From: Lunularia cruciata
Lineage: Eukaryota > Streptophyta > Marchantiopsida > Lunulariales > Lunulariaceae
DNA: 64,000 nucleotides
Direction: 5' to 3'
Assembly (NCBI GenBank): GCA_948567375.1
Contig: OX419756.1
Span: 11,289,001-11,353,000 of the forward strand
Shown: in pieces, positions 54,797-64,000 of the stretch
Layout: every line of letters begins with the position of its first letter
Position numbering within the stretch: position 1 is the stretch's first letter
Made by a program: the position numbers and the translations under genes
The notes under the pieces: model-generated
What the model was told of the DNA's origin: nothing
Seen by the model: only the letters and a program-made list of their open reading frames with translations
Database searches by the model: none

Positions 54797-55530
54797 GTCA
54801 CATGGCCAAATAACGGTATGCTAGTTAGGTGACCGCCATAGCAAAGCTCAGTGCCCACCTATAAGTGACAAACCTAGGCTGTGCACAAAACCTAGAGGCC
54901 CACTTACACATTGCAAACCTGGCCATCGGCCACTATGTATCAAAATTGACACAATTATATATACACCTGTAGATACATAACATGGTTATGCTATGTTCTA
55001 CGTGGTCACTTTTTTCTCTGCTTACTTTGTCCTTGATATATATATATATATATAGAAAAGCTTCTGTTTTGCATACGTAAGTTATAGTTTTTCCTTTTAG
55101 CATAAAATGAAAGTTTAGAGATTCTCAAATTACAATAGGGAATCTAACCTTTTACCGTTATTGTCACGTGGCGAAATAAAGATGTGCTAGTTAGATGATT
55201 ACGTCTATATACACAGAAAGCTGAGTGCACAGTTGCACATGGCAAACCTAGGCTGTATACAACGATAGCCAATCTCTTAAACCTCGGCACACTTAGGTAA
55301 TCATACAGTGCAATCTTAGGCATCCACCTCCATATATAAAAATAATGTACATAATTATATATACTAATTACATCGTTATACTATGTGCTATATACTTCTT
55401 CTTTGATTTAAGTATAGGTATATGCTTTTTTTTTAAGCATACATAGGTTATTTTCTTCCTTTTAGCATAAATGATAAAGTTATAGATGCTAAAATTAAAA
55501 CAATATGATACGTTATTAGTAGATAATATT
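54797..55530. repeat. Two-unit tandem duplication, about 367 bp, diverged
   Basis: Unit 1 starts near 54797 and unit 2 near 55164. Shared blocks in order are CAC(A/G)TGGC(C/G)AAATAA, TG(C/T)GCTAGTTAG(G/A)TGA, AGCT(C/G)AGTGC, CAAACCTAGGCTGT, ATACAC or TATAAA AT tracts, GTTAT(G/A)CTATGT(T/G)CTA, GCATAC(G/A)TA(A/G)GTTAT and CCTTTTAGCATAAA. No coding content is visible. It could be a duplicated non-autonomous element. Confidence 0.75.
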
Positions 55531-57304
55531 ATCTTGTAATTTTAAGGAAGAAGTTTTTTAATATTTATCCTTTCGACCATCTATCCCTAATAGTATAGTA
55601 GCTTTGGTTCCAAATTGAGGGGAATGAGATTTAATGGTTTACTACAAAGCAATCATCTGATTGCAATGTACATTTTGTGCGGGTTTAGATATTATCAAAA
55701 AGAAGCAAGTGAGTGATAGATATTTGCATATGATATTTGACATTTATCAAGGTTGAATTTTACCAACATCAAAATATTGGCTTTTGATAAGCTGGATGAT
55801 TATATTCTATTAATGAAAAATATTATGCTAAAATTAGAAATAACTTCCATTTTTACCGTAGTCAGTTTTGGAATTCTCTCTACTGTATCAATTTTTCTCC
55901 TTTTAGCATGTTTATCATATAAAAAAGCGAAGAAACACAACTTGCCAATTTGATTTAAATATCAAGCTATTACAATTTAGAATAATTAACTTTACTGAAA
56001 GAGAATCACTGAAAATATGATGTTATAATTTATATTTCGTAAATCAAAGACTGAATTACAAGATAAGAACAACAATAATAATAGCAATATCTAATAATTT
56101 TACTCGGTATCTTTTCACTAGTTTTTATTTGCAAATAAATTTTACAATATTGTAAACCTAATATATTATTTGACATATTTTTACTAGTACAATAGTTTTG
56201 CTGGTCTTTGTTACGAACAAATCGTACAGTACTATGAACCTAATTTATTTCACTCTGTCTTTTTGCAGTAATTTCTGCTAATATTTTGCATGAACTGAGT
56301 ACTCTGAAAATCTAGTATGATAAACATGTTCCAATACTATCGATACTTATTCCCATAACTTACAAGAGATGTCGTGATCGTTCCTTCGTATTTTCTACGC
56401 GGTCCCCTTCTTCTCTTTCCTCTTACAAGAGAGAAATCTGTTGTCAGCAACGACTTCCCGTCATTTACGGGCAATTTCATCCACATCCCAAAATTTGGGT
56501 ATAACCATCGGCTTCTTTCAACATGATAGTTTCGGGCGGGGAGACATCGCGGGTCAATGCGATTCCGGACAAGGATGGTAGCCTAAATTACCGGGCATGA
56601 CAAAAAAGTGCGTCGACCTGCTACGGATGGTAGAGTACGAGACTGCTGATACAGTAGAGCAATAATAGTAATACGTAGTCCAAAAAGGCAGAATGAACAG
56701 TGAACTATCAGTTCCTGCGCAGACACAGCCGGACCTTGTCGTGGACTCTCCGAGGCAGTCGATGAATGGATCTGAGGGACTTCATGCAGAGAATCTGATT
56801 AGATCAGCTTTACGATTGAGAATGACTATTAATTATTCCAAAGGGTTAATCATTAACGTACAGTGGATTACAGTACATTGACGATGACAGAGCGGGTGGG
56901 AGGTCAATACGAAGGTGAATCACATGCTTGGTGAACGGAGTACACGCAAAGGCCTCTCGCCCGGCCCGCTTGAGAGGGCGGGGAATCTGTCTGCGGTAGA
57001 ATGACAGACAGCTTTTCTGCTCTGCACCAAAAGAGCTCGTGGTGGAGCTCTAGGAGCAGCCTAGAGGCGAGGTGTGGATTGCAGTTTTTGTTATTGATGT
57101 GTGTAGAAAGGCGTTGATTTCATTCCTGGAACAAGCATGTGAGTTCGCGGACGCCTTGATTTTGTTCATAGGAGTTCTGGAATAGAATTAGGGAAGCTGG
57201 ACTAAATTTCGAGGGCCTAGGGTGAAGGAGCAGCGAGCAGGAAGAAAGGAGGGAGGAATTTGTAGCGCAGGATCTGTCGAGAAACGTGGAAACAGCACGG
57301 AAAT
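55531..57304. other. AT-rich DNA followed by SEC1 promoter and 5' UTR
   Basis: 55531-56350 is AT-rich without a supported gene. From about 56380 the composition becomes gene-like and leads to the SEC1 start codon at 57305. A 62-codon ATG frame (56693-56881) could be an upstream ORF if transcription begins early. The 120-codon frame beginning at GTG 57222 overlaps SEC1 exon 1 in another frame and is not a gene. Confidence 0.45.
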
Positions 57305-60300
57305 ATGTCGGACGGGGATTGCGCCCATGGAGGTTGGAAGAATTTTCGCCAGACGACACGTGAACGTGAGCATCGGAATTTTTTCAGCAAATTCTTCTCA
57401 GTTCGTTCGAGTGAATTATGAAGGAATTGGGGTTCAGCGTCGGTGCTACTCATGTGATTATGAGTTGTACAATGAAAGAATAGTAAGAATTAGCTCAGAG
57501 GGCCTGGCTGATATCCACAGCGTTCGGAAGCCACCGACGCGGTGTTGTTCGAGCTGTGCAACAAGCAATGTTGCTGTTCGATGACTGGAGATGTCCATGA
57601 TGTCATTTTTTCATACCTTCAATTTACAAAGAACGGGTTTACTTTTTAAGCCTTATCTGTTCCTGCACACCGATCTGGTGCAATTTGAGCAGCGGGTAGA
57701 TGATTGTTTTGGAGTTGAGCGATCTCTACATGTGCTGCTTGATAGCAGAATTTTGCCACTTGAAAAGTCCTTCATGGAAAAAAAGTGGTTGTCTATTGGT
57801 AGCAATTTGTTTTCGTGAAAGGATGGACAAGGCTTGTCTTCACTTTTGATCGTTATTCGAACGAATTCCGCTTTCTGTTCTCCAGGAGGTCTTAAATATT
57901 AGCGGAACCATAATGCGATTGGATTTCTTCACTGCGTAATCTAACAGAGTCTCTAACAGGAGACTCTAACTTGGAGATGTTGTAAACTAACTTCTTGACG
58001 TTCAATGTTTTAAACGTTCGTTCCAGGCCTACTTCAAGAGATGCTACGCTCCGTCAGAGGAACCAATGCCGCAAATTGGAAGGTGCGAACTAGGCCAAGT
58101 CATTCAGTCGTTTCCTAGTCGAGAGTCCTGGACTTTCTTGCAGGTTTTAATTCGCTTCACAGCTGCAGAAGATGGGACTAGCTCTTCAGTTGAGCTTTGT
58201 ATTAGGTTGTTGGTAAGAAGGAATTTATTCTGCACTGCTTGCAGTCTTTGAATATAATTCTGACGCTCTCGATTTGAATGTTTATTTCAATTACTGGTTT
58301 CAATGGAAATTTACGGATCTGGTTCATTGCTGATTACCTCACCACTCCCGGAGTGGGTAGTTGTATGATTCTTTATGAAAATTATGTAGATTTGCAATTA
58401 TATTGCGCGAACCGGTCTTTGTTGTGAACTGAGGTTTAAGTAATCTGAAGGCAATTACAGGTTAAAGAGGTTAATTTTGAATAACGTTTGTTGCTGACCA
58501 AAACATAAAGGTTAATTTTCAATATTGTTTGTTGCAGACCAAAACATAAATCTAGATCCTTCAATCTGTTCAGGCTAATGATGTAGACGTATGTGTGGAG
58601 ATGCATTTTCTTTGTCATCACAGTAGATTTTATCTGTTGCCGCATTATATTGTGTTGAAGAGCCCATTCTCTTTACCAAACTTAACACGCCTCTCACCTC
58701 TGGGCATCCACCGTTGCCACGTTTCACCAGGTCCTCATCATGGACGAAGTAACAGTGAAGGTGATGTCGAATGCCTGCAAGATGGCTGACATTACAGAAG
58801 AAGGCATCTCATGTGAGTTTAGTCGCATGAGCTATTCTCTGCTGTCGGTCCGAAGGTTGATATTTACTGGCTGCGGATTTCTTTTAGTTACTAGCCGCAT
58901 ATATCTTTCGTGCAAGGCCTTGTTTGAATTTGAAAGCTGCCACTCAAGAATTGAAGATGGTCGTGAATTATGCTTGTAATTAAATTCACTTTTGCTCATG
59001 AATGGGGTTGAGCCTTTGCCTTCGAGTTTTAGAGAGCAGATTGTAGGTTTCCGGTCAACTCATACACGTGTGCATAGTGGCACGCAACACATACCATTAA
59101 CAGCTACCGTCAAGTTTAGGCACTCGATGCAGTGTAATTGGATACTGTCGAAGTACTCATTAACTCCTCTTTCTTACAGTGGTTGAGGATTTAAACAAGC
59201 GGAGGCAACCCTTACCTGCTCTAGAGGCTGTATACTTTATACAACCTCTAAGAGATAGGTGAGTTTATCTTCGATGTTGATGGTTTTCAGTGTCATTCCA
59301 TTCAAGTTCCTCTCTTGGGTATAACGTAGTTGTCTGGATCTGGTCCATGTAAGAAGACGAGCTCCTCGAGATGCTTCTGAATTAAGTTGAAGGTTTGAGA
59401 AACCTTGAGCTGGAAATGAAATGATGAATATATTCATGGTTAACCAACTCAGTTGTTGATGTTGTTATGTAGTGTACAGAAGTTCATCGGCGACATGACT
59501 GGCAAATCACCTCTTTATAAGAAGTACGCCAGTTTTAATACTTGGTTATGTTTACTGCTAGATCCCTTGGTCTAGCCTTTCTTGCCAGTTCCGGGATCTG
59601 CTCCCTACGTTGTGTTAAATTAAACTCTTGTACACGCTTCACTAGCTTCTCCAGTATGACCTCACTACATGGTGTCAAAAGTTGACGTATTTCCGGTTGA
59701 TTTCCACAGAGCTTATGTCTTTTTCAGTTCCCCTTTAGCACGAGACTTGCTCAATATAATTAAAGGGGAGCCACTTCTTTTGGCAAGAATTGCTGCCTTG
59801 AGAGAGGTATGTGAGCAACTTTCAAGTGGTTCCAACAGCAGACTGTATTCGCACGACTGATAATTGTGAAACATGCACAAAGAGAATTTCTATCTAGGCG
59901 GTTCTGCATATCCGGTCTGTGATTATCTGGAAAGATTGTGTGGAATTTGCGACCAGCGAACACTGTTTTGACTTACCAAGTTGGCTGGTTTCTGATTTGT
60001 TTCTGAATATGCTTCGTGGAAGTACAGATGAATTTGGAGTACCTGACAATCGACACTCAGGTAACTTTTGTACTGTATTTGAAGTGATTAGTCTAACCTA
60101 TTAATCATGCACGGCATATTGACAAGAGCGACGGTTTCGTACAGAAGATCTGGAAATAAAAGCTGTTACGTGCTTGATTCTAACAAAGAACTAGTGTTAT
60201 CACCGTGCTGTGCTCATTATTCTGGCTTCTTGGTCTGTTAGTTGAAGATTCTGTGTGCTTTAGGCAAGTTCATCACCTTCCAGATTTTGTTATTCGGTGG

Positions 60301-63300
60301 AGTTGCTGAATGTGTTAATGGTTGTAGGATAGCTTATGGGACTGACTAGGTCGTGATTCTGTGTGTTTTGAAGGGTTTCTCGACAGATAATGAGAAAGCA
60401 TTGGAGCAGCTGTTTGGAGAACTTTGTGAAGGGACCCGTGATTATGAAGTTTGTCTTGACACTATTGCATATCGTTTGTCCACCGTATTCGCATCTTTGA
60501 AGGTGACTATTCTCCATATTTTAACTCCGAGCCAGTTCTAACAGTAAAGGCGATTGTTTATGAAACAAGGAATCGACGGCTTGATTTGCTGGAAAGATTG
60601 TCCTTACGGAAGTTTGTTTTGCGAGGGTCATCTTCCAATTTGTGTCTTGGTCGGCATTCCTTTAGGAGTTCCCCCTAGTAAGATATCGGGCTGCACGGTC
60701 AGCTGCTGCAAACTCAGTCTCAACCACAACAACACGGGACCTGGTACCTACAAAGATGGCAGCGGCGCTTTGGGAACGCCTGATGAAGTACAAGTCTTCT
60801 CTGGCAAACTTTCCTCAGAGTGAAACCTGTGAACTGATTATTGTTGACCGATCAATTGACGCGGTACTCATATCTGTGCTTCTTGTCTCAGTTCTTTCAT
60901 TGCAATATGAAGTTGGTCATCGTGCTGGACAATAAGAAGTCTAGTTTGAGGAAATGGTCAATGGGCAATCTTTGTTCTCGAGATGTTGTGTTATTGTAGT
61001 ATTGTTAACTGCTTTAGTGTGTCTCTATTTCGAATCACGAGCCAGTGTTCATGCGTTGTGCAGGTGGCTCCTATAATTCATGAGTGGACCTACGATGCAA
61101 TGTGCCATGACCTTCTAGAGATGGAGGGCAACAAATTTCAGTACGAGGTAGTGTTCCCGTGTTTACCCCGGCAGTTCAGCTGGTCCTCCTTGTTTCAGGT
61201 CGCCTAGTTAGCTATGATAGTCTCCGTTGTAAGTTGTATTTCCTCTTTGGTTCAGAGTCTTTTACGTTGTCATACTGTTACGGTCATCAATACCGGGTGG
61301 GAAAGCGCATTTCAAAGCAATGTGGAGTAGGCTGATCAGAAACCATTACACAATACGGCCACATAAACTGATGCTTCGTATGGTCCATAGAGAAAGCCCT
61401 CTAGGCGCGGAATTTGTACTATCAATCAGTAGTGGAAGGGTTAACTACCTGTTCGAACTACTTGCAGGTGACAACAGGTACAGGGAAGGTAGAGAACAAA
61501 GAAGTTTTATTGGAAGAGCATGATCCTGTTTGGTTAGAATTGCGCGACCTCCACATTGCAGAGGTAAGTCCATTCACTACCATTGGCTCTTCTGTGGTGT
61601 TTAATGGAGAGCCGCTAGTGGAATTCTTCCAGACAGGCTACTCACTAGTATTTACTGAGCTTTTATAATTTGCAGGTTAACATAAGGCTGGACGAGAAAA
61701 TGCAACAATTTGGTGCAAAAAATAAAGCTGCTCAAATACGGCTGGGCACAAAGTACGTAGTCAGTTTGCCATCGTCGGGAGATATTTTGTCCTGATTGGC
61801 TTTTGCTGGTCACAATCAATATGCGGGAAGTCGTAGTCTAAGATTAGTTTCGACGACTAGGCTATAGCAGTTATTGCATGCGATACTAAACGATTCCATA
61901 AACAAACTTCAGTACGTGTCCTAAAGGTATAATTAGTTGGAGTTCGGTAGACTGTATGATCTTATCCATTGAGTCCTGTTTTGCACATAGTTTCTAAGTG
62001 AAGCCTGCTCGTATGATGCAGAGAGGGGCAAGAACTCTCGACCAGAGACATGCAAAAGATGGTGCAGGCCCTGCCACAGTACCGTGATCAACTTGATAAG
62101 CTGAGTTTGCATATTCATGTAAGTGTTCAAGTCTTTATATTTTTTAATTTTCAACGAGAGCTTGCGTCATGATGTTAAAACTCCACAATTATTGTCATGA
62201 TTGTTTAGTTACGTAATGTCAGATAACAGAGAGATTGATTACGATGCTGAAAGTTGTTGGTATCTACAGTAGCAAGAGTGAAGCAGACTACTACGTTTGG
62301 CGTTTCACACGTTTTTTCCAGCTAGATGGTGGACGTTTTTTCCCGCTAGACGCAGATAGGAGTGAGTTGTCCGGGACAATAACACTGAAGTTATGCCTAG
62401 GACTCTGGGTGTTATTGTGTTCTGTTCTGCAGTCTAATATTTTCATTCCTCAATCGAAGACGTGATAATCCTCTCTGCAGATTGCCACAGTTCTGAATAA
62501 AAGGATCAAAGACGATGGTCTGAGTGACATCGGGAACTTGGAGCAGGACTTCGTTTTTGGTGACGCAACAAGCAAAGAGCTGATCAATATTCTCAATGTC
62601 AAACAGGTGAGCAGACCAGTTTTAATGGAGACAACATGACTTATACCCAGTTGCTGGGTTGAAAGCTGATCACATCGATGCCTATCTTACCCTGTGGCAG
62701 GATATGAGTGCTGAGAATAAGCTCCGGCTCTTGATGATTTATGCTGCTACTCATCCAGAGAAACTGGATGCCGCCAAGAGACTTCAATGGATGAAGGTCA
62801 GTTTGTACTTGATGAAGTGCAGAGGCATTGCTGCTTGTTCATTTTGCTAATTTGTTTGGCTTGTGCTAACTTATCCCTTCACCATAGCAGAAGGCCATCA
62901 GCGCCTGCTTCACCGTAATGCATGTGGAGCAAGATTTGTTCTGTTTTTTGTTCAAAGTGTGGCCATTCTGTACGTCTAGTCAAACATATGTCTCTTAAAA
63001 GTTGTCGTCGACAGTAACAACTGCATGTTTTTAGACGTTGTCTTTAGCTATGGAGCTGCGATCCCAGTTTTGGTCAGGCGTTCAGAAAATATGGTTATTA
63101 ACGCGAGCTACTGTTTTTCAACGTATTATTTGTTTTAGTTAGCACGTTTGGGTGGAAATGATATGAACGCCATCAATAATATGGAGTATCTTGGAGTTTC
63201 TGTATCCAAAAAACCAACGAGCGGGTTTTCCCTCAAATTTGGTGCCCGTAAGGTATGCTAGACATCTGAAGTTTAAAAGTACTTTATATTCCGATTGAGT

Positions 63301-64000
63301 TGTAGCCTTTCATGTACGACACTTAAAGAGAATTTGGTATCCGGGTAGGCAATCAACAGAGTAATAATCTGGTTGCAAAGATTCTAGGAACGAAGCATGT
63401 TAAATGAAACTTCCTTTCGTACAAGTTTGGCCGTCAAGTACGGACCATGGAATCCACTGCTTTCGTGTTCTTTTTCAATCCGTTCATTTTCATTTGGTTT
63501 CCCCATGTGTGTTGGCAATTTTAGAGTAAACGACCCTTGAGGAAGGAGAAAAATCCGGATGAGGAAGGCTGGCAGCTCTCGCGTTTTTACCCGGCCCTTC
63601 AGGTACGCTATGGTCTTGAGCTCAGCGTGTGCTGTGGAAGTGCAGTCTTGTAAGTTGAGGCGACAAAGCGTCTGATGTGCAACTGTCGACGGAAAGGGTG
63701 AAATAGGAATCTTATGAGTGACGAATGGAGCTACTTGTGCCAAAACATTAATTTTGGGGTCTACAGCCTTTCACGCTCCTTCTTTTCTGTAACAGTTTTG
63801 AGGATAAACATGACGTAAACGATAATTCTGAATACCGTGATTTTGCAACTAGGACAGCTATATCCAGGACGCAAGCTCTTTTGTGTTCAATCTAAGCATT
63901 TGTCATTTTGCAGGACCTGGTAGAAGATCTCGTCAAAGGTGAGCTTTCAAAGAACGAGTACCCGTATGTGAAGGAACCTGTTGGCCCATTGCCAACCAAT
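57305..64000 (+). CDS. SEC1/Munc18-family SNARE regulator, KEULE-like (3' end outside window)
   Basis: Eighteen exons join in frame: 57305-57365, 58027-58082, 58731-58812, 59180-59258, 59473-59523, 59710-59806, 60028-60060, 60374-60502, 60666-60863, 61064-61147, 61468-61563, 61676-61752, 62022-62118, 62481-62606, 62701-62796, 63139-63252, 63525-63602 and 63914-64000, continuing past the window. They encode 547 residues of an expected 650-690. Landmarks: [15 protein letters not shown] (exons 1-2), [20 protein letters not shown] (3), [20 protein letters not shown] (4), AYVFFSSP (6), [20 protein letters not shown] (9-10), [10 protein letters not shown] (11), [18 protein letters not shown] (15) and [11 protein letters not shown] (17). 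Plant SEC1/KEULE proteins bind the syntaxin KNOLLE and drive vesicle fusion at the cell plate; the clear match to KEULE suggests the same job. All introns are GT-AG. The start ATG is the only one giving the conserved N-terminus. Exon 7 is only 33 bp. Confidence 0.93.

Noticed and set aside
57222-57584. 120-codon + strand frame upstream of SEC1
   Set aside because: It begins at GTG, not ATG, and overlaps SEC1 exon 1 in a different frame. The frame starting at 57305 gives the conserved SEC1 N-terminus and a clean donor.
1-64000. CRISPR arrays, bacterial operons, tRNA or rRNA genes
   Set aside because: I saw no spaced short direct repeats of CRISPR type and no tRNA or rRNA signature while reading; the gene structures are eukaryotic. 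A dedicated tRNA scan was not possible.

Overview
This is a window of nuclear DNA from a land plant. The evidence is a plant-type SEC1/KEULE gene with at least 18 exons and GT-AG introns, plant-type VPS39 and EMC4 genes, a P450 that looks like the CYP85 clan, a ZED1/ZRK-like pseudokinase, and wide AT-rich stretches filled with decayed retroelements. A non-LTR retroelement with an N-terminal C2H2 finger and a C-terminal restriction-like endonuclease would be unusual for a flowering plant. I therefore lean towards a non-seed plant (bryophyte, lycophyte or fern), but the sequence alone does not fix the species.

Layout. 1-9990 is AT-rich and gene-poor. It holds a decayed solo LTR (396-1172), a decayed coiled-coil ORF, a retroelement 3' tip and an integrase relic. 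10987-14034 (+) encodes VPS39 and 14808-16460 (-) a NEPRO/RMP1-like (DUF4477) protein; the two are convergent and each is one uninterrupted ORF. 16755-25986 is AT-rich with one decayed coiled-coil ORF. 26001-40195 is a retroelement cluster. It holds copy A of a restriction-like-endonuclease (RLE) non-LTR element, split by a 6964-bp Ty3/gypsy chromovirus (27674-34637, TSD CCTGC), followed by copy B, the most complete copy of the RLE family, with two 352-bp monomers at its 5' end. 41186-41828 carries two opposed 3' fragments of the same family. Then come EMC4 (42225-42767, +), a pseudokinase (46349-47449, -), a three-exon P450 (48688-50750, -) and a SEC1/Munc18 gene (57305 to beyond 64000, +).

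The cellular genes do not form a pathway, though three belong to the endomembrane system. VPS39 is a HOPS tethering subunit, SEC1 regulates SNARE-dependent fusion, and EMC4 is part of the ER insertase. The genes sit in moderately GC-rich islands between AT-rich retroelement beds.

The most notable content is the RLE retroelement family. Six loci share the same 3' tip, three of which keep a short perfect hairpin. One insertion is only 52 bp long, has a clean 16-bp target site duplication and lies about 230 bp upstream of the NEPRO-like start codon. Two decayed copies contain long fold-back hairpins.
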